NCBI GenBank assembly: GCA_050084515.1 | Contig: CM114271.1 | Span: 51,274,001-51,338,000 of the forward strand | From: Blasia pusilla | Lineage: Eukaryota; Marchantiophyta; Marchantiopsida; Blasiales | Length of the DNA stretch: 64,000 nt | Reading direction: 5' to 3' | Shown here: piece by piece, positions 28,101 to 41,100 of the stretch | Position numbering within the stretch: the stretch's first letter is position 1 | How the letters are laid out: every line of letters begins with the position of its first letter | The notes under the pieces: generated by a model | What the model saw: only the letters and a program-made list of their open reading frames with translations | Databases searched by the model: none | What the model was told of the DNA's origin: nothing | Program-made: the position numbers and the translations under genes

Positions 28101-31100
28101 CTGCAGCCACAGAGTTTGTTGCAAGAACAACCCTGTTTACCAGTTTTAGAAGCAGACCGTTGCCATGAAGTCATATCAGGTAGTACACTGGCAAGTCTAG
28201 GCGGTCCTTTGGGTCCCAATAAGGAATATTCCTCTACACAGTTTCTCGGGAGTGGGGAATCATCTTTACAAGTTGCTACTCCTATCCCAGGTAGTCCTTC
28301 TGATGCCTCAGAGGGTGAAGATTCGAAAATTTTGGAGAGGATCCAAATGGGTAGAAATCCCTCATCTACTATGTCAGATGGTTTTCTAGCTTGTGAGAGT
28401 GGACTGTGCTCTGCCTTCCTGAAACTCAAGAATAGGCGTTGTAATCGGCTAGTAAAAGAGGGTACAACTTTCTGCTGGAAGCATGTTTACTTGGCTGATT
28501 CTGAAAGTGCTGGTAAAAAGCTTGCATTAGAGGGGAATTTTGCATGTGACAGTGGCCTTTGTTCTGCTTTTCTACGAAGGGAGAGTAGACGGTGTGCTCG
28601 ACAAGCAAAAGAAGGCTCGAAGGGTTACTGTGGATTTCACGTTCACTTATTGGCAGGGGATAGTAGCATTAGAAAGGGAGAAGACCATGGTGTGTCTAAA
28701 CCAGAAGTGATGGATGTCAGCATGACATTGGACTTATCTCCTTCAATGAAGGAGGATAGATGTAAGGGGATCACAACACGGGAATGCAGTGCACTCACAG
28801 GACAAAAGATGGGTCTGCTTTTTGTGTCAAACATTCTTTAAAGGGTGGCCCTCATGGTGATAAAGATGAGGGCAAGGTTCAAAGTCCAGGAGCTTCAAGA
28901 ATGGATTGGCAGAATGCAACTGAACAAGGGTTGTGTTCACCACCAGGCCAGGTCCAAGGTGATCCAGCACTGACGCATCAGCCAGGCCGTGATTCAGCTG
29001 GTGGATCCTCTGGGGTAGGGATGGTAAAGGCTTCTGAGTCGAAGTGTATTGAGCATGTGAGGGGAAGTGATGGTGTTGCCCGCAAAAGAAAGTGGCTATC
29101 TAGCTTTTTCAAGAAGGATGCTGTACAAGATTCAAGATCTTTGGTGTTGCCTAAACAAGAAACTCTGTTACCAAAATCGGCTGAAAGTAGGATGGGCCCA
29201 TGGTCCCAATGCAAGGGTCGTACTACACGGAACGATGGACAGTGTTCTTTCAGAGCAAGGGAAGGGTATCTGTATTGTACAAAACATTTAATGGCCATGG
29301 CTGGCAGGGCAAAGTCAGTTGCACAACCGACTGCCCGGGTGGAGGAGGTGCTTGCTACAGATGTGAAAGGAAACAGCAGTGTATCTGCGGCAGAGGATCT
29401 ACTCCGAAGATATTTGAAGACTTTAGAAGGTATTTTGCCAGAGGGACATAGGTCTGATGCCCAAAAGCACCTTGTGTCATGGATCACTGCAGAGGCTGCC
29501 AAGGAATATTGCATGGCGGAGGAATTGCTAAAGTTGGTTACAGTGGAGCTAACAAGAGTTCAGATGGTCGTGCAGCCAATGGATATTGGAGAAGAGAAGG
29601 GAGTGAATTCAGGGTCGTCCATCTTGGTTAATGGTTGTACTCCACCCTTGCATGTCCCTGATAATGGAAAGAGCCCTGAAGAGTTGGTATTCAGTCAAGG
29701 ACCTCCTATCTCAGTGGGTGGGTCAAATGATAGTCCCAAACCACAATTCCACAAGCCTACAACATGTGGTCTATGTGGCATGGAGTTTACAATGATAACA
29801 GAACTTGGAAGGCATTGGAAGATATCACATCGGAAAGAGGTGTGTCTTTTTGTGAAGGGATATGCCTGTCGAATTTGTGGTCGCTTATATACCCGAAAGC
29901 AGACTGTGGTGACACATTGGAAAAAACGGCATCAATCACTACCAATCACCTGTCCTGATTGGTCTGTTTGCTTCCTATGTGATACACAGCACACTGATGA
30001 TGATGATCTATTGGAACATGTCATTGCTGGACATTCTGACCAGCTTAGTAGCTCAAAACTGAAAGAAATGGTGATGCTGAATAGAGCTGGAACTCTAGGG
30101 GAACCTGAAGGTACTGGAACTCTGAAGTGTTCAGAGTGTCATGAAGAATTTGACACTCATTGGGACCTCTTTCATCACAGTGAGAGAACCCACAAACTTT
30201 TGGAAACAGACGGGAAAAGCCTCAAAATGGCTAGTGTGGAGGAGATGAAGGCTGGTGAGAGCACTGAAGTGGTCTCACAAGCCATCAGCAGATTTGGATG
30301 TCGTATATGTGGCAAGAAGTTTTCTCTGCTGCCAGATCTAGGTCGACATCATCAAGCAGAGCATATGAATATGAATAAATCAGGCACACCACTTGTGATC
30401 TCCAGTGTTAAAAATGCAGAGAATTTGGAGTCTTGCAGAATGAAGCTGCCTATTCGGAGGAAAAATGAGGAGAAGGTTGTTGAATCAGATCATAACATTG
30501 GACATTCCAGGAGAAAAAAGAAGAAGCTCAAATTTTCTTCATCCTCTAAAAAAAGGAGTCTGGAAAGGGATATGAATGAAGGAAAGGAGGCTCTCCTATT
30601 TCGGATGAAAGCTGCAGTACAGACTGCACAACTTCGAACTCAGCGACACGAGAAAAGGGGTGAACTGTCTTTGGGACAGTCTAGAAAGGACTTGCTTTCT
30701 GTTTCTAAAGGGGGACAAATGTTACCTGGTGATTTTGAAGGAAATGGACAATCCTTGATCGACAATGAAAAATTGTTGGCCATGGCCCAAACTACTTGCT
30801 GTCAATCACAGCTCCTTGCCTCATTTGAAGGTAGGGCCAATATTTATCCGCACCAGATACTATCAAGACTTACTCAGCTGGCTAGTGAAGCAAATCTGAA
30901 ACTTGAGTGGCAAGGAGAAGGCTATGTGTGTCCGGAAGGATGCGAGAAGTTCAGCACTTCCAAGGCTTCTTTAAAGCAAGGTCTTGAGGTTGGGACTATG
31001 ATCTCTTCAATGCCTGACAAACGTACACCGCCGGGAAATCACTTGGAAATATTACAAAGTGTGTTGTCAAACTCAAACCATGTAGACAAGCCAGCCAAGC

Positions 31101-34100
31101 TTGTAACAATCTGTGAGGATTTGAGTGGTGGGCAAGAGCCAGTTCCGGTTGTTTGTGTTGTGGATGAAGATGTGATTGAACATTGTAAATCAATCTTAAG
31201 TAAGGATTTGGGTGGTTCTCCCAAGGATGCCCTCCAGCCGTGGGACAGCTTCAACTATATTATCAGGAGAAGACTTGACCCTTCATTGGGCCTAGACATT
31301 GAGGTATGTATGGTTCTGTTGCTGGGTCTTTTAGGGTAAAGAAATCATAAGCAAAGTCAGTATTACATGCATGCCCCTGAACTTGTGCTATGTAAAAGTA
31401 GTTGTATTATGAAATGTTTTGAAAGTTGGTATGGTAAGTTTTTGGTTTGAAGGTTGCACATGTCTTGTGTAACACTTGCGACCTCAATTATCAGGTAGGT
31501 GGTTGGGACTGAGCTCTCAGATTATGATCCGAGTTTTGTGAATGCCTTGCTTTCAATACTTAATAGATGATGAATGACTTTTGTAGGATGATACTTGCCT
31601 GCATGACTTTCCTTAACTTGGGTTATTTCAATATCTCTTCTTCTTGATGTACCGTTTGGTATGGAATGTCAATTAGTATGCATTTCCAATGTTGACAGCT
31701 TGGGTACCCTTGCCCACATTTGTGTTAGTGGTGTAAATTGATTTCATTTTCGTGTAGAATTCCACAAGCATTCTTGGAAGTCTTGAGTTTAGTACTTAGT
31801 TATTCCTCGGATTGAGTTTTTGTATTGTCTGTAAGCAGAATTATAAGATCGGCTGTGGTTGTGAGGATGCCCAGTGCTTACCACAATCCTGTGATCATGT
31901 GAACCTGTTTGATAATGATAACGCTGATGCCTGTGATATTTATGGAAAGCCAATGCGTGGGCGATTTCCATATGATGATCAAGGCTGCATTATTCTTGAG
32001 GTATTGCCATTGAATTGGGGAAGCTAGATCCATGCAAAACCCTTAAGTGCCATGAAAGCATAATAAGTGATGTTGGTCCATCCTATCGCAAGAAGTCAGG
32101 TGGAGTAAATGATTTACTTCTGCAAGCAAATGTTTTCCTGTTTTGGTTCATAAATTCACATTATTTGCAGATAAAGAAGAAGTTTGCTGGTCAGAATATT
32201 GGTTCTGAGTTGTTTTAGGAACAAGTGTATGACTGCTTCTGAAAATAGAAAGGAACTGGTTTCATGTCCTCTTCTCTAATTGGAGTTTAATTTACCTGTC
32301 AATTTGTTGGGATCGCAGGAAGGCTATCTTGTTTATGAATGTAATTCCAGCTGTCGCTGCCAACAGACCTGCTCTAACCGGGTCCTTCAAAAGGGTGTGA
32401 CTGTGAAGCTTGAAGTCTTCAGAACTGTGCAGAAGGTATGTCAGCTTTGCTTTCAGATGTGATTATATCTTTGCAAAGCTTCTATGCAAGTTTGCTCATT
32501 TTTTTTTGTTGTACCATAAAAACTCTACTTGAGGCCAGTTGGATGCCCCTGTTCAGGATTTGGTAGATGGTCCGTCTAGAAATAACCTGAAGAGTGATTA
32601 TTGCCTTCTTGCCTTCCTCAGAAAGTTGTAATGGCAGGAAATCAGTGAAGATGACACCTGTTCCGTGAAATGCTATCTGAATGCAGGGATGGGCTGTGAG
32701 AGCAGCACAGAAGATTCCTTGTGGCACATTTGTTTGTGAATATGTTGGTGAGGTTCTTCATGACCATGAGGCGAACAAAAGGGGTGAGAGGTGAGTTGTA
32801 TTGGGCCTGAACTTAGTGTCACTTTTATTGTGTGAGCTGTGTTCTAATTCCTGTTTGTGGTTATGAACTAGTGAACTTATGAATCATTAATCTAAACTAC
32901 TCCATGGTCTACTATCGTCTATCTTTTGTCGTTAATGCCAGTCCAGACATCAGGACAGGGTATGCCTCACATCCTTCACAATGAAAGGATGCCAAAAGTT
33001 CCATCGTTATGTTCCCAAGAGGTAGTAAGATGTGTACTATTGGTATTTGCAAAAAGGCTTGCATCTGTCTGCCACCCTAATGAATAGTTGAATTAGGTTA
33101 AAGCAAAATAGTACCAGAGTCTGCGTTCTGAAGAGAATACCCACTGCAGTGAGCCTGCATGACCCATCCTAGCATAGCAACTATTTGTATTGTCTTTTCA
33201 TTGCCAGTATTTTCTTAGCTGGAAGGACTTCCAATCTGAACCAGCATCCTCAACTCGTGGAATGGGAGTTGTGAGGATGGAGCGCAAACCGCAACCTCCT
33301 GCCCAGACATAGTAAGAACATTTTTTGATATTTTTTTCCCCAGTGCTGAGTGTTGATACGATTATGAAGAAAGTACACTTCCTGCTTCCTTTTCTCTTAA
33401 GTTCTCTAGTCTCGAGGGTGTGCAGCTGTAAGCAGGCACTGCTTCTCTGGAGTTGTTGGGTCCTAATATACACAGCCAAAGTTGGACTCCCTGTCCATTG
33501 CCTGAATGGTGGAAGGTACCATTGTTCTGCAGGACAGTGGAAAGGAAAAAAAGATCTATTTGGGCATCCTATATGAGCACCCTATGTAAACCATCTAGGG
33601 TGCGTACTCCAGAATTTTTTCCCTGGTATTCACCCTTCTTTCCTGGCCCCCACGAAGATTTCAACGTGCTGGAGGTTACATTTACAGACTTTCCTACAAA
33701 GACCTTGGGATGTGTGGGTATCCTCCGCAGTTCCACAATCTCTGCCATAAAGAGATATAATGTACCCTGACCCTAGAATGTATGCAAGGGCTTTGCTTAT
33801 AATTAGTGTTGAAAAGCAAATCAGGTTATCAAATTCTAAAGAGGGCACAGTGGCCATGTATTTCTGTTCAAAACCAATAAATTGTTACTCATGTTGCAAC
33901 TCTTTTGATCCCTTCAACCGTAAAACTGGCAATGCATATTACGAGCAGATTAAGTAGGGATGTAGGTATATTGAAGGAAATAGTGCTGGATGTCTATTAT
34001 TAATTAGGATGATTGTGTTTGTAGTCATTAGTGCATGAGTTTATTGACCCATCAATCCATAAAGACATGCATCAAAGGTTTGAGAATTGGGAGTGAGTGG

Positions 34101-35503
34101 AACTATTGCAAGGGAAATTCTTGGGTGCGAACGACTTTTTGAGGAAGATACATGTGTTGGTATGGAAGTATCTATGATAAACTAGAATTGCGATGTGGTT
34201 ATGCTTGGATTGGATCTGTGATGAACATTCACTTAATTTTAGAGTCAAGTGGTGGGTAGAGGTTGGCAAAGTCTCATGGGTGCTGTTCAGGTTGGTCAGG
34301 GACCCATACCCACTCTACATGAACAGGAGATTAAAGGTGTACCAAGCGTTGCTCTGATCCTTTGAATAGTAGGAAATCTAAGGATGTTCTTTCACATATG
34401 TTGGGAATAGGTAAAGGACACTTATCAATAGTTAGTTCGAAATCTAAGACTTCAGTTGACTCATCTTAAGCTCATTGCAGGAGTCAGGTGGGAAATTTGC
34501 TCATAAATTTTGAGATTACTTTTACTTGCAACTTTTGTGTTTGAAGGTGTTGAAGAGGTATCAACCTTGTGGTGTCTGCAGGTATGACCAAGTGGGATGT
34601 AGTTACCTCTACGACATTGATGCACATCTTGATACTACTGGATTAGCAGGACGGTCCAAGCCTTTTGTAATTGATGCCACGAAACATGGAAATGTTGCAC
34701 GATTTATCAACCACAGGTATTTCTGGTGATTCATTACACAGCATTCAATATCCTTCTATTCTTTTTCAGATTTCACCTTCAGTTGCCTCTGTGATTCTGA
34801 TTGTGCAAGGCATTAGGGCCTAAAAGAGAGCCTTGTTCTGTGTTTGTATCATTGAGCAGTTGTGCACCAAATTTGGTAAACTATCAAGTACTCGTGGAGA
34901 GCATGGATTGCCAACTAGCCCACATTGGGCTCTTTGCAAGCAGAGACGTAAGCCTGCACTGCCTTACACTGTGCTTGAGAAATGTGCTGCAATTTTGTTC
35001 CAGTAAATTTGTTTGACTGATGGTGGAGACGAGTTGGGTTGACACATTTGAAATGTTAGACATCTCCAGTTTGGGTGCTGAACAGAGTTATTTTTGGGTC
35101 TGTCTGGGTCCCTTGCTTAATCTGAAACAAGGTTTCGCTTGGGGGTAGGAGGGGGTTTTGACCCTTAATGTCCCTTGGACATAATATGTTTTTGGACCTT
35201 ATATAGGAATGGGGTATTGGCATTTCAGGATGAGCTGTTTACTTTCTATCAGATTTAGTCTGTGTTATGGGCATTGTTTCATTCCGAAACTCTTTTGGTC
35301 CTGAGTTAGAGCTTCTTTGTATTGTTAGTGATTTTGAAGAAGGTAGATACTTCTTGCTACAGTTAGAATAACATAAGTTTTGTTTTGACATTCAGATCGA
35401 AATTGGAGAGGAGTTGGCCTATGATTATAGGTACAGATTGCTTCCTGGGAAAGGCTGCCCTTGTCATTGTGGTGCCCCAAACTGTCGAGGGAGGCTGTAT
35501 TGA
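22149..35503 (+). CDS. SUVR5: SUVR5-type C2H2 zinc-finger SET-domain histone methyltransferase, 11 exons, one frameshift
   Basis: Seen: exons 22149-24290, 26311-26613, 26919-27029, 27398-27508, 27720-31303, 31839-32000, 32319-32435, 32687-32790, 34582-34716, 34860-34947, 35396-35503, all with GT-AG introns and matching phases. About 2320 residues. Order: long acidic N-terminus (exon 1); WVK|WRGKW block (exons 1-2) and RNYSWVDIQ; four Cys-rich repeats of the form C..RRC..G..FC..H (about 1113-1410); five C2H2 fingers (about 1570-1770); pre-SET cysteines ([16 protein letters not shown]); SET ([32 protein letters not shown]); post-[13 protein letters not shown] ending at the stop. Known: Arabidopsis SUVR5 is a nuclear H3K9 methyltransferase that finds targets through its zinc fingers and silences independently of DNA methylation. 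It is about 1380 residues, so this protein is far longer, mostly in exon 1. Odd: a 1-nt frame slip near 28780 inside exon 5. SET catalytic residues look intact. Confidence 0.93.
22226..22281 (+). repeat. 28-bp tandem duplication in SUVR5 exon 1
   Basis: Two adjacent 28-base copies (22226-22253 and 22254-22281) differ at one base. Since 28 is not a multiple of three, the copies are read in different frames: EELVNGGVY first, GRACEWRHV second. The duplication therefore sets which frame follows the ATG at 22149. Confidence 0.9.
22279..22313. repeat. Perfect 13-bp inverted repeat in SUVR5 exon 1
   Basis: Arms tacaacctgctct (22279-22291) and agagcaggttgta (22301-22313) are perfect reverse complements with a 9-base loop. 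The hairpin begins in the last bases of the 28-bp tandem duplication, which suggests both arose from one slippage or template-switch event. Confidence 0.85.
23739..23837 (+). repeat. Three 33-bp in-frame repeats (11 residues each) in SUVR5 exon 1
   Basis: Units at 23739, 23772 and 23805 encode [22 protein letters not shown] and [11 protein letters not shown]. Further C-E-D/G words (KSCED, RSCED, KSCEG) are spread over exon 1, and a longer diverged pair (SEVLDVGEP.. and SEVLYCCEP..) precedes this array. The exon 1 region looks like a fast-evolving acidic repeat domain. Confidence 0.8.
24851..26080. repeat. Four diverged repeat units in SUVR5 intron 1
   Basis: Units near 24851, 25111, 25901 and 26016 share the frame GACTGTAC..TAAGTA..ACCTG..TAGCCT..GATAGACCCCATGCC. 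Two further segments (about 25038 and 25323) share ACTATCTACCT followed by a GGATCC-like end. The units are not coding. They may be fragments of one repeat family amplified in the intron. Confidence 0.5.
28774..28790 (+). other. Apparent 1-bp deletion (frameshift) in SUVR5 exon 5
   Basis: Reading must move from the frame ending ..RCKGITTR to the frame beginning ..[14 protein letters not shown] to keep the third Cys-rich repeat whole. Exon 5 is 3584 nt, one short of 1195 codons, although both its ends are phase 0. The slip lies at or near the GGG run at 28780-28782. It may be an assembly error or a true lesion; an intron small enough to fix it (about 30 nt) is unlikely. Confidence 0.75.
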
Positions 35504-36660
35504 GCAAGTTAGGTCATGATATCGACGCCTTCTGTGGATTTGGGTCACAAGTGAGTCCCTGCCACTGCCACATCAGTCGAGTTTCTGGCAGGAAACAAGC
35601 CTTCCAGAATTTTTTGTATGGGTCCATTGGCTAACAGGAGGTAAACATTGTCCGATGTTGGTTACTCATGCAGCAGTCAATGGGATATGCTTTCCTGTGG
35701 GAGACAAACTCTTTCAGCTTCATGGCATCAAACCGCTGAATTTCTCTTTATCTTGGACAGCGGGGGAGGCCTTCAGCATTTGTTGCCATGGGGTGATTTG
35801 TTTGATATCCTTGTATATGGTACCAGTGGGTATGATACTGGGATTGGATTCCAGTTGGGTTGCTTCTGAAGCCACCAGGGGCAGGATACCTCTTTAGATG
35901 GATGGTATCACAGGGATCTCTCTTTTGAGCCACTTGGACAGCTCAATGAAGATTATATAAGTGTCAGTTCAGTGCAAGCGTTCTGGTTCCCATGGTTGAG
36001 CTATATGATTGATCTATCTACCTTGTGGAGTTTGTGAAATGCGGGAATTTGAAATTGTGTGATACTACCCACCTTTGGATCTTTTGGTGAAGGAGAATTT
36101 TCTACATCAAGATTCTAGATACATCTAACAAAATTGAGATTAGCAGTATGCAACCCCAGGGAGGGGTTGAGGACAGAAAGCCGAAAAACTACAGGGGTGT
36201 CCTTGGATTCTACCAATTGCCAGATAGTCTCTGGGAAGATGATGAGAAGATATTCTGCTTCCCCCTAGTCTAGAATTGATGGCAAATTATTGTATGTTGG
36301 GAACTCAAGACTTTATATGTCGGACACTCCCCTGTATGTATTCTTATGACAAATAGGGAGCTTGCTGCTTCAAACTGTTTGCTGTGGTTCCATTAGTCTC
36401 TCAATGTGCAGTGGTCATTGATGCTGATTTAAGTTTCTCATGGGACCCATCAAACTTGACGGGAATTATTGATATGGTAAATTTGGGTAGTGACCAAAGA
36501 GTTGGACGTTCTATAGGTGGTGAGGTCGGTTACATGCTAAGAGGGGAAGAGTGCATGTTACAACAAAGCTACAATAGGGCCAGGCTAACCTCCCTCCTTT
36601 TGCCTGTAAAGCCGAAACTTGCACCTCTTTTTTTATGCATATGACTAGGAGCCCGAATAT
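35504..36660 (+). other. SUVR5 3' flank, probable 3' UTR
   Basis: No recognisable protein. The mixed base composition resembles the introns upstream more than the AT-rich DNA downstream, so much of this is probably 3' UTR. I could not assign a poly(A) site. Confidence 0.35.
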
Positions 36661-38939
36661 AAAAAAAATTCTTACAGGAGATGAAAGGAGAAATTCTTAC
36701 ATGAGATGAAAGAAAAAAAATTCTATTTGTTGGGGTTGGGCAAAATTGGGTGTAACCCAACGGTGAATGTCTCAATCATAGACTGAATCACTTCACTTGC
36801 CGGCCAATGATATGCACACCTTAACATCGATTGCTGTAGGCATACTGACCGAGCCTACATGCAAGGAAAAGGTATAATCGGTATACCTTTTGTACAACGG
36901 TAGATGACCATGTATCGGTGATATGTGATTTGCAAGTGTTTTTTGCCATCTAGTGGTTTTTCTCGCACCAGATATGATGGCTACAAGTTACGAGCTATGA
37001 GTTTGTTAGGAAGCACAGGGGTAGGACAACAATAGCAAAGTGGATTTTTCATGACCAATAAAGTTCGAAGTTGAATACATGACAACATTTTGAGAAAGGT
37101 TTCTCAAAAGGACTATTGTATCCAGTCTTGGCTTCTCATTTGTATGTTGGTGCTACTTATTCTTAGTAGGTGACCTACAAGTGTAGGCCGTTTTTTCTTT
37201 ATGAGGAGTGGCAATTTTGGTAAGGTTGACCTCCCATTTTTTTTGCGGAGTCATTTGGGCATGTAGGGTTGAGGGATGGTTTGTAGTTGGTCTTATGAGA
37301 GGATCACATGTGTAGTGGTTATGGAGTTAGTAGCTTGTGTATTTTAGGTCACTAATGATTTGCTACAAGGAAGTTACTTGGGCGTAAAGTTCATCCATGG
37401 AGATGCCAAGGGGAGGTGTACTTCGGATGAAGTTCAATTAGAGCTCATCTTCCTTCGATAAGACCCATGTTAGCATCCGTGACATAGTGCAACTTGCAAG
37501 TAATGAGCGTGGAATCTCTCTTGAAGAATGGCTAGGATTGATCGCAGATCACACATATTAAAAATATATTTCATATTTTCTCTTATTGTTATCGTAATGT
37601 GTATCATTGATTGGATATTTGGATGAAGCCTAGTTGATTGCAAATTTAATCAGATTTCACACTCCGATCAACTTTATATCCAAGGAAGATATTGTTTCTT
37701 GATAGTAAGAGAAATTGAGACTCAATTTCAGCTGTAGATCAAAAGTGAAGTGCCGTGGGTTTGTAGGAATTGCAAGCTAGTATATCCCGACCATGTTGGA
37801 GGACATGGGATAGAAGAATTGCTGAAATTGAAGTTAGAAATTCAAAATTGAGAATTGTGTGAAGTGCAACAAATTTTACAGGAATTGAAGAGGAGGAGGA
37901 GGGGGGGGGGCGGCGGGGTGGCTTCTCAATTGTGGCAAAGCTACTCAATAGTGGAGCAATTGAGGATCAAATTGTAGGGACGAAGTTCTTGACATGATTC
38001 TAGTGAGGAAATCAATGTCAATTGTGACCTGATTGAGTGTGGCTAAATCAAAAAGTGCGTGGGCACTTCGTTGCTGATTTTGAGTGAGACTCGCTTGATT
38101 CGGGACCAAATTGGATGGAAGTTGGTCAAAAGGATAATCAAGCTTGGAGAGAAAGTGAGGTGGGCACAATTGTGTGTATTGTGCAGAATTTTGTGAAACC
38201 TGAGTTTGCCATTGGAACAAGGGCAAAAAATTGATTCGACAATGAAAATGAGACCAGAAACAAAGCTCGTTTGAGGAAGATTCCAAAAATATTCCTTGCA
38301 GTTGCATACATTCTACGAGTAGAGCGGGTCACAAGTGTGAAAAGGGCGGGAGAGCAACGCTAGAGTTGCTGCTCTTGTGGCATGATGAGTAGTTGGAACT
38401 CAAGTTCCAATCTCCCCATCTCCATCTCTTGTGAAACACGGGTTTCTCGGTGTAGCAAAGTGTGGCGGAGAAGTGAGGCAGGTGAATCACCGGTTTCAAG
38501 GCGTTAAAGGTGCAAGGCGCCTACAAGCCAACTTTTCGGCGGGCGCAGGGACTTGGAAAGCATTTTCTGAGCTAGATAAGCATAACTTCCAAGTGACCCA
38601 TCCCAATCCTATTCTTCCAAAGTGTGTTTAACTGGAGAGTTCTTTTGCATGTTGTGTTACCAACACATCCACAAGGAGGTGATGCCTGGTTGTTGCACAT
38701 AGGAGAATTTATTCACTTCCCTTGATGCTTGTGAAGATGTTTGAGGGGTGATTTTTTGAGTGACACACATTATTGTTAGTGCATTGGTGCGTGCACGGTA
38801 CTACCGTGACTATTGTAGAGAACTTTGGTAGAATGGATGCATAGCACACTAGTCGAGGATGACTTAGTGTGCAAGCTATTTGCTAAGTGTTGGTCTCGAG
38901 TGAGATAGATGGGGGCGTGTCCACATTTTGGGCATTTTC
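36661..38939. other. Spacer before the Gypsy remnant, no gene
   Basis: Holds a G10-like run with a GAGGAGG tract (about 37890-37915). An open minus-strand frame (38307-37945, 120 codons, Gln/Ser/Leu rich) and a plus frame (38431-38631) match nothing I recognise. The region should contain the 5' LTR of the Gypsy element downstream if one survives; I could not delimit it. Confidence 0.35.
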
Positions 38940-39720
38940 TAGTGAAGATTTGGTGAGTTTCAGCGAGGAGAGTCTACGAGAGGCCTATGCACGGCTCTGA
39001 CGGTTGATCATTAGGATTTAGGGTGTGACGGAAGCACATGTGGTTCAGTTCTGGTATGCGATGCTAGATTTTGAGTTGCGGAAGAGAGTGCGGGATGTGA
39101 CTCTCTTACATGTTGGTTCGCCTACTCTCAAGTATGTATTTTTTTTGGCGGAGCATATTGAGCTTAACATATTGGAGGAGAGAGTTTTGACGACAAACAT
39201 GTCATCTTCGAGGGAGACGACACGAGTGACGATGTCTCCATTAGTGCCGCAATGCGCCACTCGAGATCGAGTCATGGGACCGAAGGCTATGGGAGGATAT
39301 TGGGAGCGAGGACCATGACCAATTCTATCTTACGCTGGGCACCACGGATCAAGTATTTCTTGTTGGACGTGTGGAGGATCCCACCGTCAACAACATTTTT
39401 GACAGTAGAGTGGAGTGCAGGAAATACTACAACTATACATGACGTGGCCCAGGGGAGGCCACCCTTACCTCGGTGTGATCATTGCCAAAGATATGGTCAC
39501 ACATGTGAGAGATGTTTCAAGCTCCACCCCGAACAACACCTAGATGGAGGTCGAGGACCAAGAGGTGGTAGAGGAAGCGGTGTAGGAGATCAAGGACGTG
39601 GTGAAGGTAGGGCCCTACCACCTGCTAGAGTGAGTGGGGGACTTGCATCAGAGGCAGCTATGGTGAGGATTGCTTAGTTGGAGCAACTCCTTCAGGCTAT
39701 GCCATCCCAATAGGCATCTA
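38940..39720 (+). pseudogene. Gypsy gag remnant with CCHC zinc knuckle (element 1)
   Basis: Seen: FQRGES..REAYARL then GVTEAHVVQFWYAML and, after frameshifts, CDHCQRYGHTCERC, a CX2CX4HX4C knuckle at about 39475, followed by an Arg/Gly-rich tail. The start is truncated: homology to the sister copy at 58.9-60.5 kb begins only at about 38955. Where the sister reads LRKLINVTQGVTEAH, this copy has TGA for an Arg and TAG for the Gln, both single C-to-T changes. Known: gag packages element RNA. Non-functional. Confidence 0.75.
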
Positions 39721-40036
39721 CATCACATGCAGGGGGCGCGTCAACTTTTGGATCTGTCTTGGCCTAGGATATGGCGGAAGATCTAGGAGGTATGGAATTT
39801 CTTTACAATACCACAAAGCTGGATGCAGATGTAGTGGTTACGAGAGGCGCAATGAGAGCTTCTGAGCCACATGGATCCGATGTTGAGTTGGATCACTAGA
39901 AGGGGGGAAGTTGGCAAGTAGGCTGGACTCTCTCAATCATTTACATTGTCAGAGGCTCTTCGGACTCCATCAATGGACCCTAGACGCCCCTTAAGGAGAG
40001 TTGTTGTCAAGGATGCCGATTTAGTTAGAGGAGCAG

Positions 40037-40560
40037 GTGAGGCGAGTACATCTACCATGCCGCGCGACGCGGCATATTAGTAGCACGTTGCAAGAGATGA
40101 AGACGTCTTTCTGCGGAGTCCCGCTATTTACGGTAAGAGACTTACTCACAAGTGGAGGTCGATTAACTGAGGATTTCTGGTTGGCGGTGACGCTTTGTGA
40201 GAGTGATGATTTTGGTTCTTCTAGTGTTGAGACTCACACAAGAGATGTGGCGGACCTACCCTTGGAGCAGGTACGTGCTCGGGATGAAGTCCACAAAGAG
40301 TTGACATGTAGTAGCGGCTAGAGTGGCGGAGTTGCGAGCTAGATCAACAATAAAGCGCGTAGTCATCTTGACAAGAGTTGTTATCGTGGACAACAGAGAT
40401 GGATTATTCATGTTGGTTGGTCAGTCCAGAGTCGTGTCTTGGCCGCAACGTGTTCTTCTTGATTCAGGAGCACAACCCCTGATGTTGCGGAAGGCGACAT
40501 GTGTAGCGATGGGATTGCGGAAGTGTAAGATCATTCCATGATTGTTCTAGATTTTGACTT
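40037..40560 (+). pseudogene. Gypsy aspartic protease region (element 1)
   Basis: The segment PLFTVRDLLTSGG..LAVTLCE..DLPLEQ is shared with the minus-strand sister copy (58818-58577), showing the two elements are one family. It is followed by RVLLDSGAQPLML (DSGA at 40461-40472), the active site of a retropepsin. A stop separates the two. Upstream, 39720-40036 carries further stop-broken gag/pol linker. Confidence 0.75.
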
Positions 40561-41100
40561 CACTAGGAGGCACATCCGCGACATAGTATATCACTCATGA
40601 TGAGATTGCAGTGAGGATTCGGCCTTATCATCCTTCTAAGAGTGTGATTGTGCGGACATGAGTGGTGGTGACACTAGCCAAGTCCTATGATTTTTTTGGT
40701 AGAGCCTACCGTATTATATACCCTAGGATTCACACTTGACTTTTGGGAGGACACAACCTCCAATAGACTAGATTGGTATTCATATGAGGGATGAGCCAGT
40801 ACGCTACGCTTGTAGTATGGAGGGAGACTTGATGGTTCACTTTGAGGGACGAACACAATAGTTGCAACTTATTGTGGCACATCATGTTGGCGTGGAGACT
40901 TAGGGGAGGGGAACACTCATGTAGAGGATAGTCTTGAGGAGTGGCATGTGATGACGGGCGTGACTACACCTATTGGTGACATTTCTTCAACTTTGTGGGG
41001 AACGAGGGTTGAATTGTAGAGGAGGGCAGACGAGCTCTTGAGAAAGGCGTGGAGCTGATCCTATGCTCTAGAGCAAGATGGGACAAAGTTACCATGTGCT

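Noticed and set aside
28998-29514. 178-codon minus frame opposite SUVR5 exon 5
   Set aside because: Antisense shadow of the exon that encodes the Cys-rich repeats.
37945-38307. Minus-strand frame of 120 codons before the Gypsy remnant
   Set aside because: No homology recognised, no splice or leader context, Gln/Leu/Ser-rich as chance frames in such DNA are.
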